Below are positions 7,612 through 15,851 of a stretch of DNA of 39,958 nucleotides, piece after piece. The DNA is from Firmicutes bacterium UBA3936. GTDB lineage: Bacteria; Bacillota; Dethiobacteria; Dethiobacterales; Dethiobacteraceae. The notes beneath the pieces are model-generated. The model did not search any database. It was not told the origin of the DNA and saw nothing but the letters and a program-made list of their open reading frames with translations. The translations under genes were made by a program, and so were the position numbers. The stretch covers positions 1-39,958 of the forward strand of contig DGEC01000063.1 of the NCBI GenBank assembly GCA_002385745.1, read 5' to 3'. Each line of letters opens with the position of its first letter. Position 1 is the first letter of the stretch.

Positions 7612-10440
7612 TCACTCCCGGGGACCGGACAGTACTTTTCTCAGGAAACGGCCGGTATAGGAAGCTTCCACGCGGCTAATCTCTTCCGGTGTACCCACGG
7701 CAACCACTTCGCCACCGGCATCTCCTCCCTCCGGACCCAGATCAATTATATAGTCCGCCCTTTTAATCACATCCAGGTTATGTTCTATTACCAAAACGGT
7801 ATCGCCGTTGTCAACCAGGCGGTCCAGGACCTGCAGGAGTTTTTTTATATCATCGCTGTGCAGCCCTGTGGTCGGCTCATCCAGGATGTAAAGCGTCCTG
7901 CCGTTGCTTCTGCGGGACAGTTCCGTTGCCAGTTTAACCCGTTGGGCTTCACCGCCGGAAAGGGTGGTGGCCGGCTGCCCCAGCCGGATATAACCCAATC
8001 CCACATCATAAAGTACCTGCAATTTCCGTTTTATGCGCTCAATAGCTGAGAAAAATTCCAGGGCTTCCGCCACTGTCATAGCCAGCACATCGGCAATATT
8101 TTTGCCTTTATAGCGTATCTCCAGTGTCTCCCTGTTATAGCGCTTGCCGTGGCAAACTTCACAGGGCACGTAAACATCGGGCAGAAAATGCATCTCTATC
8201 CGCAGTATCCCGTCCCCCCGGCAGGCTTCACAGCGTCCGCCCCGGACATTAAAACTAAAACGTCCCGGTTTGTAGCCGCGGGCTCGGCTTTCAGGAATTC
8301 TTGAAAACAACTCCCGGATTAAGTCAAAGACACCGGTGTAGGTGGCAGGGTTTGAGCGGGGCGTCCGTCCTATGGGCGACTGGTCCACATCAACCACCTT
8401 GTCCAGGTGTTTAAGTCCTAAAAGTTCATCGTGTTCCAGGGGTTTTTGGCGGCTGCGATGCAGTTCCATGGCCAGGCGGCGATACAGTATTTCATTTACC
8501 AGGGTGCTTTTTCCCGAACCGGAAACCCCGGTCACGCAAATAAACACTCCCAGCGGGAAACGGACATTCAGGTTCTTCAAGTTATGGGCGCGGGCACCCC
8601 GAAGTTCCAGCCAGTTGCCGTTCCCCTTCCGGCGGGTTGCCGGCAGGGGAATATTTTTGCGCCCCGACAGGTACTGGCCGGTAATTGATTCCGGCACCCT
8701 TTTTATTTCCTCAATTGTTCCCGCAGCCACCACTTCCCCGCCGTGGACACCTGCGCCGGGGCCGATGTCGAGAATGTAATCGGCCTCTTCTATCGTCTCC
8801 TGGTCATGCTCAACGACAATCACCGTATTCCCAAGGTCACGCAGTTTTTTCAGCGTTGCAATCAACCGCTTGTTATCCCGCTGGTGCAGTCCTATACTGG
8901 GTTCGTCGAGTATATAAAGAACACCTGTTAAACTGGACCCGATTTGCGTTGCCAGGCGGATGCGCTGGGCTTCGCCGCCCGAAAGGGTGCCTGAAGCCCT
9001 GTCCAGTGTCAAATACTCCAAACCTACATTCCTTAAAAATCCCAGACGGTTGTCAATCTCTTTAAGAATAAGACGGGCAATTTGCTTTTCCTTTTCCGTA
9101 AGTGCCAGTTCTTTCAAAAACTCCTGCGCTTTTTCCACTGTCAGGGCAGTTAACTGGGCGATATTCAGCCCCCCTACCGTAACCGCAAGGCTGGCCGGCT
9201 TCAGACGGTTCCCACCGCATTCCGGGCAAGGATACTGGGACATATATTCTTCCAAATCTTCACGAATAAAATCAGAAACCGTTTCCTGATAACGTTTTTT
9301 TAGAATAGGAATTAAACCCTTATATACCAAACTATAACGGCGGAACCTCCCCCGGGGATCCTCGTAATGAAAAGGAATCCGGTCAGGCAGGCCCCAAAGC
9401 AGTATCTGCCGCTCTTCTTCCGTCAGTTCCTCAAAAGGTTTATCGGGATCGATGCTTGCATACTCGGCAACCGCCAGCAGCACCTGCCGGTAATAACCGC
9501 TTTTTCCCGATGCCAGGGGAGCGATAGCCCCTTCCCTCAGGCTAAGGCGCTTGTCCGGCACAATCAAATCCGGGTCAAACTCCGACCGGAAACCCAGCCC
9601 GCTACAGCTTGGACAGGCGCCGTAGGGACTGTTGAAAGAAAACATGCGGGGTGAGAGCTCCTCAAAGGAAAAACCGCACTCCGGGCAGGCAAATTTGGCG
9701 GAAAAGAGCAACTCCTCTCCATCGATAACATCAATGATAACCAGGCCGTCGCCATATTTTAAAGCAGTTTCCAGTGAATCGGCGAGGCGTGTCTCCAGGC
9801 CGTCCTTGATAATCAGCCTGTCCACAACAATCTCCAGATGGTGCTTTTTATTCTTTTCCATCTGAATATCTTCTTCCAACTCACGGATTTCCCCGTCCAC
9901 CCGCACACGGACAAAGCCGTCCGCCCTGACCGATGCCAACAGTTTGCTGTGTTCCCCTTTCCGGCCGCGGACAAGGGGAGCCAGGACCTGAATTTTTGTC
10001 CGGGGCGGCAGTTCCATAATCCTGTCCACCATCTGCTCAACCGTCTGCTGAGCTATGCTGATTCCGCAATGGGGGCAGTGAGGACGGCCGACGCGGGCAT
10101 AAAGCAGCCGCAGATAATCGTAGATTTCCGTAATCGTTCCCACCGTTGAGCGGGGATTGCGGGAAATAGTTTTCTGATCGATTGAAATTGCAGGCGACAA
10201 ACCTTCGATATAATCCACATCCGGCTTGTCCATCTGACCTAAAAACTGGCGGGCGTAAGCCGACAAGGATTCCACATAACGCCTCTGCCCTTCTGCATAA
10301 ATAGTATCAAAGGCCAGTGATGATTTTCCGGAACCGGAAACTCCCGTCACCACCACCAGGCGGTTGCGGGGGATTTCCACATTAATGTTTTTCAGATTAT
10401 GCACGCGCGCGCCGCGGATTATGATTTTTTCCTGTGCCAT
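7612..10440 (-). CDS. uvrA: Excinuclease ABC subunit A
   Basis: UvrA is the ATP-dependent damage sensor that loads UvrB onto DNA. The 942-residue protein has two ABC ATPase modules. The first has Walker A GVSGSGKSSL near residues 31-40; signature motifs are LSGGEAQRIRLATQ and LSGGEAQRVKLATE; Walker B regions are LYILDEPSIG and LYILDEPTTG. The zinc-binding CPECGFSFEE and CPSCSGLG segments, and the C-terminal CEACRGDG and CEVCHGKR pair, are intact. I use the ATG at 10440 (MAQEKIIIRGARVHNLK), which matches the family N-terminus and follows AAAGGAAAG; a longer in-frame reading to 10509 adds 23 residues not seen in the family. With this start it overlaps the last 44 bases of uvrB. Confidence 0.98.
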   Translation of the reverse strand: MAQEKIIIRGARVHNLKNINVEIPRNRLVVVTGVSGSGKSSLAFDTIYAEGQRRYVESLSAYARQFLGQMDKPDVDYIEGLSPAISIDQKTISRNPRSTVGTITEIYDYLRLLYARVGRPHCPHCGISIAQQTVEQMVDRIMELPPRTKIQVLAPLVRGRKGEHSKLLASVRADGFVRVRVDGEIRELEEDIQMEKNKKHHLEIVVDRLIIKDGLETRLADSLETALKYGDGLVIIDVIDGEELLFSAKFACPECGFSFEELSPRMFSFNSPYGACPSCSGLGFRSEFDPDLIVPDKRLSLREGAIAPLASGKSGYYRQVLLAVAEYASIDPDKPFEELTEEERQILLWGLPDRIPFHYEDPRGRFRRYSLVYKGLIPILKKRYQETVSDFIREDLEEYMSQYPCPECGGNRLKPASLAVTVGGLNIAQLTALTVEKAQEFLKELALTEKEKQIARLILKEIDNRLGFLRNVGLEYLTLDRASGTLSGGEAQRIRLATQIGSSLTGVLYILDEPSIGLHQRDNKRLIATLKKLRDLGNTVIVVEHDQETIEEADYILDIGPGAGVHGGEVVAAGTIEEIKRVPESITGQYLSGRKNIPLPATRRKGNGNWLELRGARAHNLKNLNVRFPLGVFICVTGVSGSGKSTLVNEILYRRLAMELHRSRQKPLEHDELLGLKHLDKVVDVDQSPIGRTPRSNPATYTGVFDLIRELFSRIPESRARGYKPGRFSFNVRGGRCEACRGDGILRIEMHFLPDVYVPCEVCHGKRYNRETLEIRYKGKNIADVLAMTVAEALEFFSAIERIKRKLQVLYDVGLGYIRLGQPATTLSGGEAQRVKLATELSRRSNGRTLYILDEPTTGLHSDDIKKLLQVLDRLVDNGDTVLVIEHNLDVIKRADYIIDLGPEGGDAGGEVVAVGTPEEISRVEASYTGRFLRKVLSGPRE

Positions 10441-12433
10441 TGGCTTTCCTTTCCCCTCTGCTCCTGCGGAGTTCAAAAAGAATATCGCGCAGTTCTGCCG
10501 CCCGTTCAAACTCCAGGTTGCGGGCGGCCTCCTTCATATCCTTTTCCAGATTCTCAAGCACCTTTTTAAACTGGCCGGCGCCAAGGGACTTGAGCTTCTC
10601 CCTGTCCAGGTAAACGGGCAGTTCTTTGCTAACAGGCCGTGTTGCCTCGATAACTTCACGCACGGCTTTCCGGACGGTAGCCGGTGTTATATTATACTTT
10701 TTATTATATTCCATCTGCAGCCTGCGCCGCCGCTCAGTCTCGGAAATGGCCCGACGCATCGACTCGGTAACGGTGTCGGCATACATAATAACCTTACCGT
10801 TTATATTTCTTGCCGCCCGGCCGATGGTTTGGATAAGGGACCTTTCCTCCCGCAGGAAGCCTTCCTTATCGGCATCAAGAATGGCCACCAGCGATACTTC
10901 CGGCAGGTCAAGCCCCTCCCGCAGCAAATTGATACCAACCAGCACATCAAAGACACCCAGCCGCAGATCGCGGATAATTTCCATCCGTTCCAGGGTATTT
11001 ATCTCCGAATGCAGGTATCTGACTTTCAAACCCAGTTCCCTTAAATAATCAGTGAGATCTTCTGCCATCCGCTTGGTAAGGGTTGTAACCAGCACCCGCT
11101 CCCTTTTAGCCACACGCTCACGGATTTCACCATATAAATCATCTATCTGTCCTTTTACCGGGCGGACAATCACTTCCGGATCGACCAAGCCGGTAGGACG
11201 GATTATCTGTTCCACTACCTGCTCCGAATGCTCCAGTTCATAAGGCCCCGGTGTAGCGGAAACATAGACAACCTGGGAAACCAGATTCTCAAACTCTGCA
11301 AATGTCAGCGGCCTGTTGTCCAGGGCGGAAGGAAGACGAAAACCGTAATCCACAAGTATTTCCTTCCGGGAGCGGTCCCCAGCGTACATGCCCCGGATCT
11401 GCGGCAGCGTCCGGTGAGATTCATCTATCAGCAAAAGATAATCCCGCGGAAAATAATCAAGCAAAGTATAAGGGCGAGAGCCGGGCGGACGCCTGTCCAG
11501 ATGCCGGGAATAGTTTTCAATGCCGCTGCAGTAGCCCAGTTCACTCATCATTTCCAGGTCAAATTTTGTTCTTTGCTCCAGACGCTGCGCTTCTAAAAGT
11601 TTGTTTTCCTTGCGCAAAACAGCCAGTCTTTCTTCCAGTTCCAGGCGAATATCAACAATGGCTTCCTCCAGAATATCCTGGGGAGTCACAAAATGGGAAG
11701 CAGGAAAAATCGCCACATGCTCCCTTTCGCATAAAACATCGCCGGTTAAAGTATCAAATTCCCGGATCCGCTCTATTTCATCGCCGAAAAATTCTACCCT
11801 TACTGCCCTTTCGGTATAATAAGCCGGATATATTTCCAGCACATCTCCGCGTACCCGGAAACGGCTTCTTTCCAGATTTATATCATTGCGCTCATACTGA
11901 ATAGCAACCAGCTGCCTGATAACCTCTTCCCTTGTTTTTTCCATACCGGTGCGCAGGGAAACAACCTGGTCCCGGTATTTATCGGGTGAGCCCAAGCCAT
12001 AAATTGCCGAGACGCTTGCAACAATAATAACATCACGCCGTTCAAACAGGGCGCTGGTAGCCGAATGCCGCAGTTTCTCAATTTCATCGTTAATGGAAGC
12101 GTCTTTTTCTATATAGGTGTCTGTATGAGGAATATAGGCTTCCGGCTGGTAATAATCATAATAGCTGACAAAGTACTCCACGGCATTATCCGGGAAAAAT
12201 TCCCGGAATTCACTGCACAGCTGGGCTGCCAGCGTTTTATTATGAGCAATAACAAGGGTAGGCCTCCCTACCCTTTCTATAACATTGGCCATGGTAAATG
12301 TTTTGCCGGAACCGGTAACGCCCAGAAGGGTCTGATGCTTCAGGCCCCGGTTTATCCCTTCCGCCAGCTGTTCGATGGCCCGGGGCTGGTCCCCTTGCGG
12401 CCGGTAACTGCTTTTCAACTTAAATACACCCAT
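10397..12433 (-). CDS. uvrB: Excinuclease ABC subunit B
   Basis: UvrB is the helicase-like damage verification subunit of the UvrABC system. The 678-residue protein shows Walker A GVTGSGKTFTMANV, the beta-hairpin region with YYDYYQPEAYIP, DEXX-box LLIDESHRTLPQ, helicase motif VI QTIGRAARN, and a C-terminal UVR domain (NLEFERAAELRDILFEL) that binds UvrC. The final roughly 20 residues, rich in Arg, Lys and Asn after ELRRSRG, are encoded where the reading frame runs into uvrA and are not a typical UvrB tail. The ATG at 12433 follows GGGGAG. It is the first gene of uvrB-uvrA-uvrC and lies about 85 bases downstream of a LexA-type operator. Confidence 0.98.
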   Translation of the reverse strand: MGVFKLKSSYRPQGDQPRAIEQLAEGINRGLKHQTLLGVTGSGKTFTMANVIERVGRPTLVIAHNKTLAAQLCSEFREFFPDNAVEYFVSYYDYYQPEAYIPHTDTYIEKDASINDEIEKLRHSATSALFERRDVIIVASVSAIYGLGSPDKYRDQVVSLRTGMEKTREEVIRQLVAIQYERNDINLERSRFRVRGDVLEIYPAYYTERAVRVEFFGDEIERIREFDTLTGDVLCEREHVAIFPASHFVTPQDILEEAIVDIRLELEERLAVLRKENKLLEAQRLEQRTKFDLEMMSELGYCSGIENYSRHLDRRPPGSRPYTLLDYFPRDYLLLIDESHRTLPQIRGMYAGDRSRKEILVDYGFRLPSALDNRPLTFAEFENLVSQVVYVSATPGPYELEHSEQVVEQIIRPTGLVDPEVIVRPVKGQIDDLYGEIRERVAKRERVLVTTLTKRMAEDLTDYLRELGLKVRYLHSEINTLERMEIIRDLRLGVFDVLVGINLLREGLDLPEVSLVAILDADKEGFLREERSLIQTIGRAARNINGKVIMYADTVTESMRRAISETERRRRLQMEYNKKYNITPATVRKAVREVIEATRPVSKELPVYLDREKLKSLGAGQFKKVLENLEKDMKEAARNLEFERAAELRDILFELRRSRGERKANGTGKNHNPRRARA

Positions 12434-12518
12434 AAAAATTTCTCCCCGCTGTCGATTAGGTAAACATAATTATTATACCATACTGCAGCCTGCTTAAAGC
12501 AGTAGTATACACTTCTCC

Positions 12519-12532
12519 GGAACGTATGTTTG
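12519..12532 (-). promoter_or_regulatory. LexA (DinR) SOS box upstream of uvrB
   Basis: The minus strand reads CAAACATACGTTCC. The plus-strand reading GGAACGTATGTTTG fits the Gram-positive LexA core GAACRNRYGTTY, and 11 of 14 positions agree with the Bacillus reference CGAACATATGTTCG. It sits just downstream of the -10 element at 12541-12546, around the expected transcription start, where LexA binding would block RNA polymerase. This predicts DNA-damage induction of uvrB, uvrA and uvrC, a known regulon member in Bacillus. Confidence 0.8.
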
Positions 12533-12540
12533 TATTAACA

Positions 12541-12569
12541 ATTATACTCGCAAGCAGGAAAGTGAACAA
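12541..12569 (-). promoter_or_regulatory. Sigma-A type promoter of the uvrBAC operon
   Basis: On the minus strand TTGTTC (12564-12569) and a perfect TATAAT (12541-12546) are separated by 17 bases. The -35 is weak, matching only the TTG, but the spacing is ideal and the LexA box lies immediately downstream. A second possible -10, TATAAT about 35 bases before the uvrB start, has no matching -35. Confidence 0.55.
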
Positions 12570-12571
12570 GT

Positions 12572-12600
12572 AAAACCTGCTTTTCTGCCAGGCAGGTTTT
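12572..12600 (-). terminator. Rho-independent terminator after the MinJ-like/89-residue gene unit
   Basis: A 9-bp perfect stem (AAAACCTGC with GCAGGTTTT, arms 12572-12580 and 12592-12600) lies 25 bases after the stop of the 89-residue gene. Read on the minus strand it ends in TTTT. It separates the envelope gene group from the uvrB promoter. Confidence 0.7.
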
Positions 12601-12625
12601 TACTTTTGCTATTGCTGTTGAACGG

Positions 12626-12895
12626 CTACTGCAGCTGGGGCGGCTCTCTTCGGGGCTCGGGCGGGATATCCTCTTCTGCCGGCGGAATTTGGGAAACTGC
12701 CTCCTTTAGTAGCCGTAAATCCCCGGCCTTCCGGAGTTCGTGGAAATATTTCATCTCTTCTGCCACAAGCTGCCCGGCAGTCAGCAGTGCGCTTGCGGCT
12801 TGCTGCAGCTGCTGCTGCAACTGCCGGGCCCTTTCCTCCTGCCACAGGCTAATTTGCCTTATAAGATTTACCGTTTCCAGTTCCGACTGCTCCAT
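12626..12895 (-). CDS. Small coiled-coil protein of unknown function
   Basis: An 89-residue protein I do not recognise. Residues about 5-70 look like one long helix with many Gln, Glu, Arg and Leu (ARQLQQQLQQAASALL), suggesting a coiled coil, and the last 20 residues are Pro/Glu-rich. There is no signal peptide or membrane segment. The ATG follows GGAGGGCAGGAA. It lies 56 bases after the MinJ-like gene in the same direction and before a terminator, so it is probably the last gene of the ctpB/MinJ-like transcript. The reading frame with a good ribosome binding site, and the terminator right behind it, support a real gene. Confidence 0.65.
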   Translation of the reverse strand: MEQSELETVNLIRQISLWQEERARQLQQQLQQAASALLTAGQLVAEEMKYFHELRKAGDLRLLKEAVSQIPPAEEDIPPEPRREPPQLQ

Positions 12896-12951
12896 TTCCT
12901 GCCCTCCTGTAGTTATAGTTCTCTTACCACAGTATACCCTAAAAAGTCGCT

Positions 12952-14232
12952 TTATCGCCGCCGCAGCCCTTGCAGTTTCTTTTTCAGAATGCGAATTATT
13001 TCAGGCTGCTGTCTGATTTTCATAAACCTGGACATATTTCTGTCCGGCATGGGTATAATCCCCAAATCCAAAGTTGAATCGATAACTATCAGCTTCTCCC
13101 GCCCGTCCCGTTGAACAAGCAGCTGCAGGGGCAGCCATGCAGTACGAAGCTGCTCGCGGAAAGAATGCAAATCGCTTACAGGGCAGCCGTTTAGATTAAC
13201 AATCACATCCCCCGGGCGCATGCCGGCTGCTCCGGCGGCAGAATCGGCAAACAAGTCCATGACTTTAACCCCGACAGCCGGGGGAACATAAAGGGGAGTG
13301 CCGGCAAACTCCCTTTTATTTCCGGCTTTAATCAGAAATTCATGTCCAAAAGGAGCAAACAGGGCAGCAAGGAATGCGGCCGGAGACCAGTGTTCGGCAG
13401 TAAAAGCCAGGGCCAAAAGCAGCAGACTGTACCCGGCCAGGGAAAGGGCGGATCTTTTTGCCTTCTGCCGGGGAGTAGAGGAGATGCAGATATCGCCATA
13501 GCCCAATCCGGCAACCACGGGCAGCAGATAATAAAGCAAAGTGAACCCGGGTTCTGCAGTCAAACGGCCGGTAAAGAGCGGCCACCATTCCGGCATAGCC
13601 GCACCGCCCGCCGCTTCAGCCACGCTGACAACCTCCGCAACCATGCCCACCAGGGGGAGGATCCAGAACTTTTGCAGGGAAAAGGCTCCTACAATCCCAT
13701 GTTCTGTCTCCAAATAAACGGGACTGGGATATAAATGACCGCTTAGAGCTATCAGCAAGCTTTCCGTAAGGTGCAAAATTCCAATCAGCGCCAAAAGGCC
13801 CGGAATGTAAAGATTAAAAAGCCTGGAAAAAATTCCCGCCCTGAGCAAAGGCCAGCTGCGGCCCAGCAGCTGCACCAAAGCAGCTGCCGCGCCGACAATG
13901 CCGCCGGCATATGCAAAACATAGGAAACGGGGATGAATAAAAAGTAAAAGCAAAGCCAGCGGCCAGACATACTGAATGCCGATTTCGAAAAGAGAAATCC
14001 CGGAGATAAACAGCAGCACAGCGGCAAAGAAGCCGCCTGCAATCCCGTAAAGAGCGGAAGAAAACAGCTGTTCCCAGACGGAATTGCGCGGACGGCCTAG
14101 GAGCTTTGCCTCATTATTGATGAGACGGTAATACTGAATACCGATAAGAACCAAAACCAGCCAATAAGCTATATTAACAGGGAAGCTGAAGAACACTTTC
14201 GCAAATATGACAATAATACTTTTTATCTCCAT
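12952..14232 (-). CDS. MinJ-like multi-pass membrane protein with C-terminal PDZ domain
   Basis: The 426-residue protein has about seven to eight hydrophobic segments (for example FFSFPVNIAYWLVLVLIGI, ALLLLFIHPRFLCFAYAGGI and LLALIGILHLTESLLIALSG) followed by a cytoplasmic or surface PDZ domain from about residue 320 (VKVMDLFADSAAGAAGMRPG, then VIVNLNG). This architecture and its position beside a ctpB-type protease, ftsEX and uvrBA match Bacillus MinJ (YvjD), which bridges DivIVA and MinD to place the division site. Whether this protein has the division role is unproven; PDZ membrane proteins also act as protease regulators. The ATG follows GGGGCAAGG, and the gene starts 11 bases after the ctpB-like stop. 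Confidence 0.75.
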   Translation of the reverse strand: MEIKSIIVIFAKVFFSFPVNIAYWLVLVLIGIQYYRLINNEAKLLGRPRNSVWEQLFSSALYGIAGGFFAAVLLFISGISLFEIGIQYVWPLALLLLFIHPRFLCFAYAGGIVGAAAALVQLLGRSWPLLRAGIFSRLFNLYIPGLLALIGILHLTESLLIALSGHLYPSPVYLETEHGIVGAFSLQKFWILPLVGMVAEVVSVAEAAGGAAMPEWWPLFTGRLTAEPGFTLLYYLLPVVAGLGYGDICISSTPRQKAKRSALSLAGYSLLLLALAFTAEHWSPAAFLAALFAPFGHEFLIKAGNKREFAGTPLYVPPAVGVKVMDLFADSAAGAAGMRPGDVIVNLNGCPVSDLHSFREQLRTAWLPLQLLVQRDGREKLIVIDSTLDLGIIPMPDRNMSRFMKIRQQPEIIRILKKKLQGLRRR

Positions 14233-14243
14233 AAGCCTTGCCC

Positions 14244-15677
14244 CTAATTTAGCATTTCAAGGATAACAGTCCTTGCCTTTTGCAGTTGTTTATCCAGATC
14301 ATCGGCGACATCTTCCATAACCCGGGAAAGCACGGTTCTGGTTGCCTGATCCAGCTGTCCTGTTACAGGCAGTCCGTATGATTCCTGAAAGGTGCGAAGC
14401 GCTTTTTCCGTTTGTCTGTCAAATATGGCTGTTTCCTCTACATCATACTTCATTGCTTTTAGCTTCTTTTGCAGTATCAACACTGTGGCGCCCTCATCTC
14501 CGGCCGACAGGTCATTAAACAACTGATACCTGACAAAATAAATGTCTGTAGGAAGTTCCACATGATAATCGGGTTCCAGGCCGTTGCCATGGATGTCGCG
14601 TCCTTTGGGAGTCTGGTATTTTGCCACTGTATAACTCAGCCCCCTGTTGCCGGCTATCCTTTCCAGATGTTGTACCGTAGCCTTGCCGTAGGTTTTTGTG
14701 CCCACCAGGACACCGGCCCCGGTATCCTGCAGCGCACCGGAAATGATCTCGGCAGCGGAAGCGCTGAAACCGTTTACCAGAACAACTATGGGGTATTCCT
14801 TTTCCGTTCCGTATGAGAGGTAAGTTTTGAGCACATTGCCCTCGCCGTCCACCGTGCGGGTGATAATTCCGGGCGGGATAATTTCCTGACCGACTATGAT
14901 GGCTTCATTCAGCAAGCCGCCGGGGTTGTCCCGCAGGTCAAGAATCAGCCCGCGCATGTTTTGCGCCTCGAGCTCCAAAAGCGCCTCGCGAAAATTATTG
15001 CCGGTATTTTCGGAAAAACTTGTTATTTGAATATAGCCTATCCCCTGTTCGTCCATTTCCGGGAAAACACTTGGCATTTCAATATTTTCCCTGACTAGCG
15101 TTATCGTCAAGGGCTCCGGGAGCCCGTTCCTTTCCACAGTCAGGGTAACCGGGGTCCCTTCCGGACCGCGCATCAGGCTCACTGCTTCTGTAGTGGTTTT
15201 GCCGACAATATTGACTCCGTCCACGGCAATAATCCGGTCGCCGGGTAAAAAACCCGCCCGCTCGCCGGGAGTATTCTTAATCGGCGAAACAACGGTTATA
15301 TAGTTGTCAACTGAGATGATATTAACACCGATCCCTGAAAAAGAACCTTCGATTTTAATCATCATTTCTTCCCAGTCGGAGGCTTCAAAAAAACTGGTCT
15401 GCGGATCATTAAGGGAGCCCACCATGCCATTGATAGCTTCGTTGATTAAATCCTCCCGGGAAACCTTATCAATATAACGTTCACTCAAAATTTCAAGGAC
15501 TTCCAGGAAAGGTTTAAGATCTTCAGGTATTTCCGGTTCGACGGCAGCAGGTTCGGGAAGCTGTTCATCCTCCTGTTCAGCCGTGCAATAATAATTGCCT
15601 GTTACCCAAAAGGTAATTAAGTTGCTGGCAAGCAGGAGGAGAACCAAAAAGAAGACTGTTTTTCTATTCACCGTCAC
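14244..15677 (-). CDS. S41 carboxy-terminal processing protease (CtpA/CtpB family)
   Basis: A secreted or membrane-anchored serine protease of 477 residues. An N-terminal hydrophobic segment (VFFLVLLLLASNLITFWVTG) is followed by a PDZ domain near residues 110-185 (SGIGVNI, ERAGFLPGDRIIAVDG), the S41 core with LDLRDNPGGLL, and the catalytic pair Ser307 (SASAAEI) and Lys332 (TYGKATVQ), 25 residues apart as in E. coli Prc. A C-terminal peptidoglycan-binding-like domain (residues about 395-460, ending GQLDQATRTVLSRV) suits extracytoplasmic action. In Bacillus CtpB cleaves SpoIVFA during sporulation and lies beside minJ, as here. The GTG at 15677 is the likely start, though a second in-frame GTG two codons later is possible. 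Confidence 0.92.
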   Translation of the reverse strand: MTVNRKTVFFLVLLLLASNLITFWVTGNYYCTAEQEDEQLPEPAAVEPEIPEDLKPFLEVLEILSERYIDKVSREDLINEAINGMVGSLNDPQTSFFEASDWEEMMIKIEGSFSGIGVNIISVDNYITVVSPIKNTPGERAGFLPGDRIIAVDGVNIVGKTTTEAVSLMRGPEGTPVTLTVERNGLPEPLTITLVRENIEMPSVFPEMDEQGIGYIQITSFSENTGNNFREALLELEAQNMRGLILDLRDNPGGLLNEAIIVGQEIIPPGIITRTVDGEGNVLKTYLSYGTEKEYPIVVLVNGFSASAAEIISGALQDTGAGVLVGTKTYGKATVQHLERIAGNRGLSYTVAKYQTPKGRDIHGNGLEPDYHVELPTDIYFVRYQLFNDLSAGDEGATVLILQKKLKAMKYDVEETAIFDRQTEKALRTFQESYGLPVTGQLDQATRTVLSRVMEDVADDLDKQLQKARTVILEMLN

Positions 15678-15795
15678 ACCAACTTTCAGGCTAATGTTTT
15701 CCGCTTTAACACTAACATTATAAACCCTTCATCCCAAATTATCTACCCGGCATTTGTTTCATCCAATTCCTTTTTTATTCCCGGGTTTTCTGCAC

Positions 15796-15839
15796 TAAAA
15801 AAGCCCGGCAGGGCTACTTTGAGTTGTCCGTGCCGGGCT
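15796..15839 (-). terminator. Rho-independent terminator of the ftsE-ftsX-hydrolase operon
   Basis: A 9-bp perfect stem (AGCCCGGCA with TGCCGGGCT, arms at 15831-15839 and 15802-15810) is followed on the minus strand by a run of T. It lies 13 bases after the stop of the CwlO-like gene and implies a separate promoter for ctpB in 15678-15795, where I see a TATAAT but no convincing -35. Confidence 0.85.
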
Positions 15840-15851
15840 GATTTTGTTTTC

